Source: Streptomyces sp. TRM70350 (GTDB lineage Bacteria; Actinomycetota; Actinomycetes; Streptomycetales; Streptomycetaceae). Taken from it: a stretch of 34,610 nt of DNA. Shown in pieces: positions 24,002 to 31,136 of this stretch. The position numbers and the translations under genes are program-made. The stretch lies in assembly GCF_019219825.1 (NCBI RefSeq), contig NZ_JAHUXH010000047.1:1-34610 (forward strand), written 5' to 3'. The notes under the pieces are model-generated. The model was not told the origin of the DNA. It ran no database searches and saw nothing but the letters and a program-made list of their open reading frames with translations. Each line of letters starts with the position of its first letter. The first letter of the stretch is position 1.

Positions 24002-24673
24002 ATGCAGAGCCGCACCCCAGCAGGCCGCACGGGACGCCCGCGCAGCGCCGCCGCCGACACCGCGATCCTGGCCGCGACCCGGGCGGCACTGGTGGAACTC
24101 GGCTGGTCGAAGCTCACCCTGGGAGACGTGGCAACCCGCGCCGGGGTTGCCAAGACGACCCTCTACCGCCGCTGGGCGGGCAAGAACGAACTGGTCGTCG
24201 ACGCGGTGGCAGAACTCTTCGACGAACTACGCCTCCCCGACCGCGGCACGCTCGCCGCCGACATCGAGGGCGTGGTGCTCCAACTGGCGGCGATCCTGGA
24301 CCGGCCTGAGGCCAAGAGCGGCCTGATGGCGGTGCTCGCGGAGTCGACCCGCGACCACGCCCTGCGCGAACGCATCCGAACCGCCATCGTGGACCGCCAG
24401 AAACGACTGGTCGTGGAGGGCCGGGCCCGCGCACAGGCACGCGGCGAACTCCCGACGGAGTCCGACCCCGAGGAGGCGGCCCGCACCGCGGACCTGATCT
24501 TCGACATGGTGGCGGGCGCAGTCGTCCACCGCTCCTTGGTGAGCTCGGAAGCGGTGGACGAAGTGTGGGTGCGCGGGCTGACGCGGGTGCTGCTGCTGGG
24601 ATTGGCGGGGGCCGCGGAGGTCACGAAACACGAAAGCGGTGCATCGGGCCAAAACGGTGCGCCCGCACCCTGA
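24002..24673 (+). CDS. TetR-family transcriptional regulator
   Basis: 223 residues. The N-terminal helix-turn-helix (about 15-65) reads AILAATRAALVELGWSKLTLGDVATRAGVAKTTLYRRWAGK. The ligand and dimerisation domain continues to about 205 (TetR_C-like; STRDHALRERIRTAIVDRQ), followed by a polar tail. Start ATG 24002 matches the family's short tail; an ATG at 23945 would add residues read through promoter-like sequence. Its divergent partner cnoX-like and the two palindromes between them suggest it controls itself and perhaps cnoX. The ligand is unknown. Confidence 0.9.
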   Translation: MQSRTPAGRTGRPRSAAADTAILAATRAALVELGWSKLTLGDVATRAGVAKTTLYRRWAGKNELVVDAVAELFDELRLPDRGTLAADIEGVVLQLAAILDRPEAKSGLMAVLAESTRDHALRERIRTAIVDRQKRLVVEGRARAQARGELPTESDPEEAARTADLIFDMVAGAVVHRSLVSSEAVDEVWVRGLTRVLLLGLAGAAEVTKHESGASGQNGAPAP

Positions 24674-24689
24674 TCACAAGGGCGGCGTG

Positions 24690-24925
24690 CGGCGTGGACC
24701 TTGTCGGCGAGCGCGATCATCAGGGGCAGGACGCCGTCCATGAGCGTAATCAGTTCCCAGTGAGTCGTCCTGCCCCGCTTTTGCAAGGCCGCGTTGACGA
24801 AATCCCCATAGAGCCCGGTGTCGATCTTGGCCGAGTCGCCGGAGATGTCGTCGAGCCCGGGTCGGCATCTTGAGGATCAGAGTGCCGAGAGCGTCGACGC
24901 CTCCCATGAAGGGCTGCCCCACGGC
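24690..24925 (-). pseudogene. Probable decayed coding remnant, unidentified
   Basis: Part of the 334-bp stretch (24674-25007) without an intact gene. On the minus strand, frame one reads MGQPFMGGVDALGTLILK (from 24922). After an apparent frameshift near 24870, another frame reads LDDISGDSAKIDTGLYGDFV then HWELITLMDGVLPLMIALADKV. The protein-like composition (Ile, Leu, Asp, Met, Tyr) is unlike the Arg/Pro noise of shadow frames. Neither piece has a ribosome site or its own stop in a sensible place. I do not recognise the family. Could be a degraded accessory gene. Confidence 0.4.
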
Positions 24926-24936
24926 CGGCGCGGGGC

Positions 24937-24976
24937 GGTCCAGGCTCTCTCGCCCCGTTCGCCAGGAGCCTGGACC
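24937..24976 (-). terminator. Terminator downstream of icmA
   Basis: An 11-bp perfect stem, GGTCCAGGCTC (24937-24947) with GAGCCTGGACC (24966-24976), and an 18-nt loop, 31 nt after the icmA stop. Confidence 0.75.
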
Positions 24977-25007
24977 TGGTGCGTGTACGGCTGCCGCCCG
25001 GACCGGC

Positions 25008-26708
25008 CTAGAACCCCGCCGGCTCGGTGTACACCCCCCACTCCTCGCGCAGCGCGTCGCAGATCTCGCCGAGGGTGGCTTCTGCTCGTACGGCCGTCAG
25101 CATCGGTTCGATCATGTTGGAGCCGTCTCGTGCGGCGTCGACCATCGCGGCGAGTGCCGCGCGTACGGCCGCGTCGTCGCGGTGCGTGCGGCGTGCCGCC
25201 AGGACCCGTACCTGCTCGCGCTCCACCTCGTGGCTGACCCGCAGGATCTCCAGGTCGCCGGTGACCGAGCCGGTGTGGGCGTTGACGCCGACCACCTTCT
25301 TGTCGCCCTTCTCCAGGGCCTGCTGGTAGCGGAAGGCGGACTCGGCGATCTCGCCGGTGAACCAGCCGTCCTCGATGCCGCGCAGGATGCCGGAGGTCAT
25401 GGGGCCGATGGGGTGCCGGCCGTCGGGGTGGGCGCGCAGGCCGCGTTCCTTGATCTGGTCGAAGATCTTCTCGGCGTCCGCCTCGATCCGGTCGGTCAGT
25501 TGCTCGACGTACCAGGAACCGCCCAGCGGGTCGGCGACGTTGGCGACGCCGGTCTCCTCCATGAGGACCTGCTGGGTGCGCAGGGCGATCTCCGCCGCCT
25601 GCTCGGAGGGCAGGGCGAGGGTCTCGTCGAGTGCGTTGGTGTGCAGCGAGTTCGTGCCGCCGAGGACCGCGGCGAGGGCCTCCACTGCCGTGCGGACGAC
25701 GTTGTTGTACGGCTGCTGGGCGGTCAGCGAGACACCGGCGGTCTGGGTGTGGAAGCGCAGCCACTGGGCCTTGTCGGACTTCGCGCCGTAGACGTCCCGC
25801 ATCCAGCGGGCCCAGATGCGGCGCGCCGCGCGGAACTTGGCGATCTCCTCGAAGAAGTCGACGTGCGCGTCGAAGAAGAAGGACAGGCCGGGGGCGAAGA
25901 CGTCCACGTCCAGGCCGCGGGAGAGGCCGAGCTCGACGTAGCCGAAGCCGTCCGCGAGCGTGTACGCCAGTTCCTGCGCGGCCGTCGCACCGGCCTCGCG
26001 GATGTGGTAGCCGGAGACGGACAGCGGCTTGTACGCCGGGATGCGCTCGGCGCAGTACTCCATCAGGTCGCCGATCAGGCGGAGGTGCGGCTCGGGCTGG
26101 AAGAGCCACTCCTTCTGGGCGATGTACTCCTTGAAGATGTCCGTCTGGAGCGTGCCGTTCAGGACGGACGGGTCGACGCCCTGGCGTTCGGCGGCGACCA
26201 GGTACATGCAGAAGACCGGGACCGCCGGGCCGCTGATCGTCATCGACGTGGTGACGTCGCCGAGGGGGATGTCGCGGAAGAGTACGTCCATGTCGGCGGC
26301 CGAGTCGACGGCGACCCCGCAGTGGCCGACCTCGCCGAGCGAGCGCGGGTCGTCGGAGTCGCGGCCCATGAGGGTCGGCATGTCGAAGGCGACCGAGAGG
26401 CCGCCGCCGCCGGCCGCGAGGATCATCTTGTAGCGCTCGTTGGTCTGCTCGGCGTTGCCGAACCCGGCGAACTGCCGGATCGTCCACGTACGCCCTCGGT
26501 AGCCGGTCGGATACAGGCCCCGCGTGAAGGGGTACTCCCCCGGCCAGCCGATCCGCTCGAAGCCCTCGTAGGTGTCCCCGGGGCGGGGCCCGTACACCGG
26601 CTCCACGGGATCGCCGGAGAGCGTGGTGAAGTCCGCGTCGCGCTTGCGCGCCGCGTCGTACCGGGCCTGCCAGCGTCGGCGGCCCTCTTCGATGGCGTCA
26701 GCGTCCAT
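25008..26708 (-). CDS. icmA: Isobutyryl-CoA mutase large subunit
   Basis: Coenzyme B12-dependent carbon-skeleton rearrangement of isobutyryl-CoA and n-butyryl-CoA, linking valine and fatty-acid catabolism and feeding polyketide precursors. 566 residues, the IcmA length. The acyl-CoA barrel is complete, with no cobalamin-binding DxHxxG domain, as expected because IcmB supplies it; icmB is not in this window. The known specificity residues appear at the exact family positions: Phe80 (TIRQF80AGF, Tyr in methylmalonyl-CoA mutase) and Gln198 (YIAQ198KEW). Start ATG 26708 has no Shine-Dalgarno; a -10 box ends 8 bases before it, so the mRNA is probably leaderless. The longer frame from 26795 crosses the promoter. 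Followed by a hairpin terminator. Confidence 0.95.
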   Translation of the reverse strand: MDADAIEEGRRRWQARYDAARKRDADFTTLSGDPVEPVYGPRPGDTYEGFERIGWPGEYPFTRGLYPTGYRGRTWTIRQFAGFGNAEQTNERYKMILAAGGGGLSVAFDMPTLMGRDSDDPRSLGEVGHCGVAVDSAADMDVLFRDIPLGDVTTSMTISGPAVPVFCMYLVAAERQGVDPSVLNGTLQTDIFKEYIAQKEWLFQPEPHLRLIGDLMEYCAERIPAYKPLSVSGYHIREAGATAAQELAYTLADGFGYVELGLSRGLDVDVFAPGLSFFFDAHVDFFEEIAKFRAARRIWARWMRDVYGAKSDKAQWLRFHTQTAGVSLTAQQPYNNVVRTAVEALAAVLGGTNSLHTNALDETLALPSEQAAEIALRTQQVLMEETGVANVADPLGGSWYVEQLTDRIEADAEKIFDQIKERGLRAHPDGRHPIGPMTSGILRGIEDGWFTGEIAESAFRYQQALEKGDKKVVGVNAHTGSVTGDLEILRVSHEVEREQVRVLAARRTHRDDAAVRAALAAMVDAARDGSNMIEPMLTAVRAEATLGEICDALREEWGVYTEPAGF

Positions 26709-26715
26709 ACCTTCG

Positions 26716-26745
26716 AATTTACTTGGACGTCCTAGTAAATGTCGA
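26716..26745 (-). promoter_or_regulatory. icmA promoter with a 24-bp operator across the spacer
   Basis: On the minus strand TCGACA (26740-26745), 18-bp spacer, TAAATT (26716-26721); ATG follows 7 nt after the -10. A near-perfect inverted repeat fills 26717-26740: arms ATTTACT and AGTAAAT around GGACGTCC, 11 of 12 base pairs symmetric. It covers the spacer and the -10, so a bound protein would repress. Confidence 0.82.
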
Positions 26746-26794
26746 CGGCTGGCGGGTGATTTATCCGGGCGGCCCGGCAATCGGGTGAACGGCA

Positions 26795-26820
26795 CCGCCG
26801 CACACGCGCGCGTGCGGCGG
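26795..26820 (-). terminator. Terminator after the first DUF3817 gene
   Basis: CCGCCGCAC (26795-26803) pairs with GTGCGGCGG (26812-26820) around an 8-nt loop, 33 nt after the stop at 26854. Confidence 0.65.
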
Positions 26821-26853
26821 GGTGGTGTGGGGGGGTGTGGCGGTGGCTTGCGC

Positions 26854-27192
26854 TTATGCCTTCACTGGGGCGGGCGCCGGCTGGGCCGCCTTGGCGTCCA
26901 GTTCGCGCGAGATCTTCCGCTCGACGAAGAACGCCGCCGTCGGGATGGTTCCTGCCAGGAGGACCCACACCTGCTTGGCGACCGGCCACTTCGCCTTGGC
27001 GCCGAGGTCGAAGGCGAAGATCAGGTAGACGACGTACAGCCAGCCGTGCGCGATGGAGACGACCTGCGTCGCTTCCGCGGCGCCGTCCATCTTCAGGCCG
27101 TACTTGCCGATCATGCAGAGGCACAGCAGGACCAGGAGCACACCGGTGACGTAGGCCATGACGCGGTAGCGGGTCAGCACGCTCTTTTTCAT
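26854..27192 (-). CDS. DUF3817 membrane protein (first copy)
   Basis: 112 residues with three hydrophobic helices (about 10-30, 46-65, 73-92) and the family signature HGWLYVVYLIFAFDL ... TIPTAAFFVERKI, ending in an Ala/Pro-rich tail. Function of the family is unknown to me. A -10-like TACGCT (27200-27205) ends 7 nt before ATG 27192 and no ribosome site is present, so it may have its own leaderless transcript, or be read from marR 43 bp upstream. A paralogue lies at 30594. Confidence 0.85.
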   Translation of the reverse strand: MKKSVLTRYRVMAYVTGVLLVLLCLCMIGKYGLKMDGAAEATQVVSIAHGWLYVVYLIFAFDLGAKAKWPVAKQVWVLLAGTIPTAAFFVERKISRELDAKAAQPAPAPVKA

Positions 27193-27235
27193 GCGAACGA
27201 GCGTAACCGCCCGTTCCGGGCGATCTCCCTTCGGG

Positions 27236-27745
27236 TCACTGCTCCTCGAAGTCGTGTGCGGCCACCCGGAGCGGGCGGAGCATCGCGAAGATCTCCGCGC
27301 ATTCCTCGGCGTCGTACACGCCGAGGCCGAAGTCCATCGCCATCAGGTCGCGGGTGGCCGACTCGACCACCTCGCGGCCCTTGTCGGTGATCACGGCGAG
27401 GGTGCCTCGGCCGTCGTTGGGGTTGGGGCGCTTGGCCACCAGGCCGGACTTCACCAGGCGGTCGACGGTGTTCGTCACGGACGTCGGATGCACCATGAGC
27501 CGCTCGCCGATCTTGGACATCGGCAGCTCGCCCTCCTTGGAGAAGGTGAGCAGTACCAGCGCCTCGTACCGTGCGAACGTCAGTCCGTACGGCTTGACCA
27601 CCGCGTCGACCTCGGCGAGCAGGATCTGGTGCGCGCGCATGATCGAGGTGATCGCGGCCATGGACGGCACATTGCCCCAGCGCTGCTTCCAGAGTTCGTC
27701 GGCGCGGGCGATGGGGTCGAAGGGAAGGCTGAGCGGCTTCGGCAC
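27236..27745 (-). CDS. MarR-family transcriptional regulator
   Basis: 169 residues. The winged helix is central (about 45-130): YGLTFARYEALVLLTFSKEGELPMSKIGERLMVHPTSVTNTVDRLVKSGLV and the wing RPNPNDGRGTLAVIT. Helical dimerisation arms lie on both sides, longer than in minimal MarR proteins at the N-terminus. GTG 27745 is the start; a -10 box ends 8 nt before it. It precedes a DUF3817 gene, which is the likely target by proximity. The ligand is unknown. Confidence 0.9.
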   Translation of the reverse strand: MPKPLSLPFDPIARADELWKQRWGNVPSMAAITSIMRAHQILLAEVDAVVKPYGLTFARYEALVLLTFSKEGELPMSKIGERLMVHPTSVTNTVDRLVKSGLVAKRPNPNDGRGTLAVITDKGREVVESATRDLMAMDFGLGVYDAEECAEIFAMLRPLRVAAHDFEEQ

Positions 27746-27753
27746 GTCATCAG

Positions 27754-27782
27754 ACCTTACCCGTCGGTCACATGTTGGTCAG
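27754..27782 (-). promoter_or_regulatory. marR promoter, leaderless type
   Basis: CTGACC (27777-27782), 17 bp, TAAGGT (27754-27759), then 8 nt to the GTG. TGACC is repeated in the spacer exactly 11 bp (one turn) away, a possible binding site. The rest of 27783-28063 (281 bp) shows no gene or strong signal; a 7-bp CGCCGAA/TTCGGCG hairpin at 28054-28084 overlaps the tetR stop. Confidence 0.5.
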
Positions 27783-28063
27783 CCCCGTCTCGCTTTTCGG
27801 GCCGTCCAGCAGGTCGTCGTCGGTACCGGGCGGGTGCCTGCGGCGGCCTGCTCGGCTGAGTGGGGGGTGCTGTAGCGCCTACGGTGCGGGTGGTGGGGCG
27901 GGGCCGCGCCGGGGGTGTCCGTCCTCGGAACGGCGCGGAATCGGTCGCTTACCGACTCGCCCGGGTTGACGCGCCAACCGCTGCGGGCGGACAACCCCCG
28001 ACTCGTCCCCTTCCGTACGTACGCGACTGCGGCCATCGCCGTGGCCCGCGTGGCGCCGAAACA

Positions 28064-28714
28064 TCAGCCGCGCGTCGTTCGGCGTAGGTGGTGGCGGACC
28101 GCTCGCTGGGCGACCGGGCCCAGGGCTTCCAGGGCTGCCACCAGGGCGCCGAGCTGTTCCAGGGCGTCCAGCGCCGCTGTGGCGCCCTCTGCGTCCACGC
28201 CCTCGTAGAGTTCGATGCCTACGAAGGATGCCGCCACCGCCCTCGCCAGGCCCCTGGGGTCCGTGAAGTCGCCGAAGGGCGTTCCGGAGAGGACCCGGGT
28301 CAGAGCCTTTTCGATCTCCGTGATCCACAGGTCGAGGCCCGCCGCGGTGGCCGGGGCGAGGGTGGGGTGGGTCTGGGCGCCGGCCAGGAGTTGGCCCAGG
28401 AGGGCGACGTGGCCGTCCTTGCGTTCCTGGTCGTGGATTTCGCGGCCCACGGCCAGGAGCTCGGAGAGTGATCCTACTGAGGCGATGCGGAGGCGGTAGC
28501 GGGAGACCGACCGTTCCGCGCCGTAGTGGCAGGCCGCTGCGAGGAGTTCGTCCACTGAGCCGAAGTGGTAGAACACCAGCGCCTGGTTGACCCCGGCGGT
28601 CGCCGCGATCGTGCGGGCCGAGGTTTTCGCGATGCCCTGTTCCGTGAGGGTGCGCAGGGCGCCTTCGAGGAGTTTGGTCTTGGTGCCGAGGGACTTCGCC
28701 GTTTCCGGGCTCAT
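28064..28714 (-). CDS. TetR-family regulator, third gene of the SRPBCC-DUF4166 operon
   Basis: 216 residues. Helix-turn-helix at about 10-60 (LLEGALRTLTEQGIAKTSARTIAATAGVNQALVFYHFGSVDELL), followed by a helical ligand domain with repeated LEALGPVA-like helices at the end. ATG 28714 overlaps the DUF4166 stop (ATGA), so it is co-translated. The operon promoter carries two TTGAGC-N4-GCTCAA palindromes, its most likely autoregulatory sites. The ligand is probably the molecule handled by the two partner proteins, but that is inference. Confidence 0.92.
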   Translation of the reverse strand: MSPETAKSLGTKTKLLEGALRTLTEQGIAKTSARTIAATAGVNQALVFYHFGSVDELLAAACHYGAERSVSRYRLRIASVGSLSELLAVGREIHDQERKDGHVALLGQLLAGAQTHPTLAPATAAGLDLWITEIEKALTRVLSGTPFGDFTDPRGLARAVAASFVGIELYEGVDAEGATAALDALEQLGALVAALEALGPVAQRAVRHHLRRTTRG

Positions 28715-29391
28715 GCTCGGGGCTCCTCGCGGACCGGGCGCAGGCCGGGGCGGATGCCGCAGGTGCGGATGTCCGTGTATGTCGTCGTGAACCATCCCTC
28801 GTAGCCGAAGAGGGGGCCGAAGTGTTTGTTCACGACCCTGACCTGGATGTGGAAGCGGGCCGTTGCGTCGTCGTAGGACTCGCGTACTTCCGCCGTGGCG
28901 CCGATCAGGTCGGAGACCCGTACGTCCACCGGGCCCTCACGGAAGCGGTGTTCGCCGGAGCGGATCAGCAGGGAGCCGTCGGGTTCGGCGCTGAGGTGGA
29001 GGTCGGTGGCGAGGTGCTGGTGGGTGCCGAGGTAGTCGAGGATGCGGTCGGCCTTGGGGCTGAGCACCATCTGGGCGTCGAAGCGGCGTGGGCGGCCGGG
29101 TAGGTCGAAGGTGCGCACGAACGTCACCGTCTCACGGCCGAAGCTGTCGACGTACGGGACGTTCTCGACGGTGAAGGGGACGTTCCGGCCGGTGCGCGGG
29201 ACGAGGACGTTGCGGGTGGTGCCGAGGGCCAGGAACGGCTTGACGTGGGGGCCGCCGTGCCAGATGCGGTGCATCACGCCCCTGCCTGTGCAGGCCTCGC
29301 CGGTGGTCAGGCCGACGGAGAAGCGGCGCCTGAGCTGGGGGTGGAGGCGCTCGAAGTCGGCGCCCATGACGGTGGCGAAGATCGATGTCAT
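28711..29391 (-). CDS. DUF4166 domain protein
   Basis: 226 residues, no signal peptide or membrane helix. The body fits DUF4166: SIFATVMGADFERLHPQLRRRFSVG at the start, then beta-strand-rich sequence with FLALGTTRNVLVPRTG, NVPYVDSFGRETVTFVRTFDL and GPLFGYEGWF near the end. DUF4166 has no established activity that I know of; it often sits with SRPBCC-like or saccharopine dehydrogenase-like proteins. The start ATG 29391 overlaps the upstream gene's stop (ATGA) and its own stop overlaps tetR, so three genes are translationally chained. Confidence 0.85.
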   Translation of the reverse strand: MTSIFATVMGADFERLHPQLRRRFSVGLTTGEACTGRGVMHRIWHGGPHVKPFLALGTTRNVLVPRTGRNVPFTVENVPYVDSFGRETVTFVRTFDLPGRPRRFDAQMVLSPKADRILDYLGTHQHLATDLHLSAEPDGSLLIRSGEHRFREGPVDVRVSDLIGATAEVRESYDDATARFHIQVRVVNKHFGPLFGYEGWFTTTYTDIRTCGIRPGLRPVREEPRA

Positions 29392-30149
29392 CGCGGGGTC
29401 TCCAGGGTGCGCAGCAGGCGCGGGGCACGCGCGCGTGTGGGCGGGGTGCGCAGGCAGCGGCGGGCCGCCGGTGTGCAGGCCAGGGGGGATGTGAAGACCG
29501 CCAGGCAGCCGATGACCACCAGGAGGAGGGGCCAGAGGTACGCCATCGATGCCGCGAGCGGGCCGAAGTGACGCAGGACGGACTCGGTGGCGAGGCCCGC
29601 GCAGGCGAGGGTGAGCAGGGTGGCGCGTACGGCCAGTTCCGCCAGCCAGTTGCGCAGGGCGCGTTCCGGTGTGACGCCGCGCTCCAGCCACAGGCGGAGG
29701 CGGTCGAAGGACCACGCCGTCGCCCAGCCCATCAGCGGGCGGAAGAGCGCGCGGTCGGCCAGTGCGCCGATGGCGCCCCAGCGGGGTCGGTAGTCGTAGC
29801 CGGTGAGGAAGCGGACGCCGTCGCCGTCGGGGACGTAGCGCCAGTAGCCGCTGCCCTCCGCCAGGAGGGAGAGGGGGTGGGGGGAGGCGAAGCGCAGGGC
29901 CGAGGTGCGGGTGCCGTCGGGGCGTTCCTTCTCACCCGCCGAGATTCCGGTGCCGGCGACGGTGAGGAAGGGCAGCACGCGCGTGGCGTAGCGGAAGTGC
30001 TGGGGCTCGCCCTCCGCGCGCGGGAGGTAGTCGATCTGGGTGAAGCGCAGGTCCCAGCGTTGGTGCTGGGAGGGCTGCTGGGTGTGCGTCCAGAGGGTGT
30101 CCAGGTCCGCGCGGATGCGTGTCTCTATGTAGAGGCTGCCATGGCCCAT
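29388..30149 (-). CDS. SRPBCC-like domain fused to C-terminal membrane helices
   Basis: About 253 residues. The N-terminal half (1-150) begins SLYIETRIRADLDTLWTHTQ and continues with the strand pattern of the SRPBCC/START ligand-binding fold (QRWDLRFTQIDYL, SGYWRYVPDGDGVRFLTGYDY). The C-terminal half has helices at about 172-190 and 200-225 (AASMAYLWPLLLVVIGCLAVF) and an Arg-rich tail. I chose ATG 30149 (GGGGGA nine nt upstream) because the best promoter would start transcription near 30201, inside the longer frame; ATG 30206 would add 19 residues encoded across an operator. First gene of the operon with DUF4166 and TetR. Likely binds a hydrophobic ligand at the membrane (inference). Confidence 0.75.
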   Translation of the reverse strand: MGHGSLYIETRIRADLDTLWTHTQQPSQHQRWDLRFTQIDYLPRAEGEPQHFRYATRVLPFLTVAGTGISAGEKERPDGTRTSALRFASPHPLSLLAEGSGYWRYVPDGDGVRFLTGYDYRPRWGAIGALADRALFRPLMGWATAWSFDRLRLWLERGVTPERALRNWLAELAVRATLLTLACAGLATESVLRHFGPLAASMAYLWPLLLVVIGCLAVFTSPLACTPAARRCLRTPPTRARAPRLLRTLETPR

Positions 30150-30177
30150 TGCTTGTTCCCCCAGTTCAGCGGCTTGT

Positions 30178-30193
30178 TTGAGCGACTGCTCAA
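30178..30193. promoter_or_regulatory. Operator A, TTGAGC-N4-GCTCAA
   Basis: A perfect inverted repeat (spacer GACT) just downstream of the predicted transcription start and 29 bp before ATG 30149. Same half-sites and spacing as operator B, centres 43 bp (four helical turns) apart. Confidence 0.78.
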
Positions 30194-30207
30194 GCGGTGT
30201 GGACATG

Positions 30208-30237
30208 ACCGTACACCCGTTTGAGCGCTCGCTCAAA
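30208..30237 (-). promoter_or_regulatory. Operon promoter with operator B
   Basis: On the minus strand TTGAGC (30231-30236), 17 bp, TACGGT (30208-30213). The -35 is one arm of TTTGAGCGCTCGCTCAAA (30220-30237), a perfect 8+2+8 inverted repeat. Repressor binding would block RNA polymerase; the operon's own TetR is the obvious candidate. Confidence 0.75.
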
Positions 30238-30252
30238 GAGTCACCAGAAGAA

Positions 30253-30278
30253 AACCCCGGCCCCATTGGGCCGGGGTT
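30253..30278 (-). terminator. Rho-independent terminator after the thiamine-binding gene
   Basis: An 11-bp stem, AACCCCGGCCC (30253-30263) with its complement (30268-30278), CATT loop. On the minus strand it is followed by TTCTTC, a genuine T-rich tail, 25 nt after the stop at 30304. Confidence 0.88.
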
Positions 30279-30303
30279 CGTCCCGGGTGCGGTCCCGCGC
30301 GGG

Positions 30304-30597
30304 TTACTGCGCCAGGTGGCGTTCCACCGCCTCGACCTTGGACGTGAGGCCGTCCGTCACTCCGGGGCGGATGTCCGCCTTGAGGACCAGCGAGACGCGC
30401 GGCGCCCTCTCCTCCACGGCTGCCACCGCGCGCCTGACGACGTCCATGACCTCGTCCCACTCACCCTCGACGGACGTGAACATCGCGTCCGTACGGTGGG
30501 GCAGGCCCGATGCGCGCACCACGCGGACGGCGTCGGCGACGTACTCCCCCACGTCCTCGCCGACGCCCAGCGGCGTCACGGAGAAGGCGACGATCAC
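30304..30597 (-). CDS. Thiamine-binding protein, MTH1187/YkoF-like (DUF77)
   Basis: 97 residues, a single ferredoxin-like domain: IVAFSVTPLG at the start, VRVVRASGLPHRTDAMFTSVEGEWDEVMDVVRRA in the middle and SLVLKADIRPG near the end, as in the MTH1187 family that binds hydroxymethylpyrimidine or thiamine-like ligands and forms tetramers. GTG 30597 overlaps the DUF3817 stop (GTGA), so it depends on translation of that gene. No TPP riboswitch-like structure was seen upstream. Transport or sensing of thiamine precursors is possible but unproven here. Confidence 0.85.
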   Translation of the reverse strand: MIVAFSVTPLGVGEDVGEYVADAVRVVRASGLPHRTDAMFTSVEGEWDEVMDVVRRAVAAVEERAPRVSLVLKADIRPGVTDGLTSKVEAVERHLAQ

Positions 30598-30938
30598 GCG
30601 TTCACGGTCCCTTCCTTGCGGGCGCGCTCCGCGATCACCGCGTCCTCGGCCTCACGGCGGAGCTTGCGCTCGGCGAAGAAGCCGCCGGCGGGGAGCACGG
30701 AGAGGATGAAGTAGAGGGCGGCGGTGCCGAAGCTCCACTTGGTGCGGTTCCAGGCGTCCGCCCAGAAGATCACGTACAGGATGAACAGGACGCCGTGGAT
30801 CGCGCCCATCACGGGGACCGCGTTGAATTCCGTGGTCCGCTTCAGCACCGAGCAGACGAGCAGGATCAGGAAGGACACGGCCTCCGGGGCCGAGACCAGG
30901 CGGAGGCGGCGGATGGCGGTGGCGGTCTTGAGATCCAC
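30594..30938 (-). CDS. DUF3817 membrane protein (second copy)
   Basis: 114 residues, three hydrophobic helices (about 18-33, 43-62, 71-87) and the signature IHGVLFILYVIFWADAW ... LPAGGFFAERKL, clearly paralogous to the copy at 26854. The tail is charged. GTG 30938 follows AAGGTGA by about 4 nt. It overlaps the thiamine-binding gene by 4 nt, forming a two-gene operon with a strong terminator. Divergent from the first AIM24 gene across 198 bp. Confidence 0.87.
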   Translation of the reverse strand: MDLKTATAIRRLRLVSAPEAVSFLILLVCSVLKRTTEFNAVPVMGAIHGVLFILYVIFWADAWNRTKWSFGTAALYFILSVLPAGGFFAERKLRREAEDAVIAERARKEGTVNA

Positions 30939-31123
30939 GGGTCACCTTCGGTGGGAGATTCGCTGACGAGGCGGTCGGTTTGTGAACGGATGCACAAACG
31001 CTCGGCCATTGTGGCAAACGGTCGGGCGGAGGCAGGGCTCGGGGTCCGGGTGCGGCACCCCCTAGGGGCGCGTTCCGGGTTCGTCTCCGGTGTCGGGCCC
31101 TGTCGGCGGAGCCAATCGGCCGA

Positions 31124-31136
31124 TACCTTCACATCC
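31124..31136 (+). promoter_or_regulatory. -10 box of the first AIM24 gene, leaderless
   Basis: TACCTT (31124-31129) lies 7 nt before GTG 31137, and no ribosome site precedes either GTG 31137 or ATG 31143. The -35 is poor (TGTCGG, 17 bp upstream). Confidence 0.5.

Noticed and set aside
27783..28063. Possible small gene between marR and tetR
   Set aside because: Frames on both strands are Arg/Gly/Pro-rich, without ribosome site or domain.
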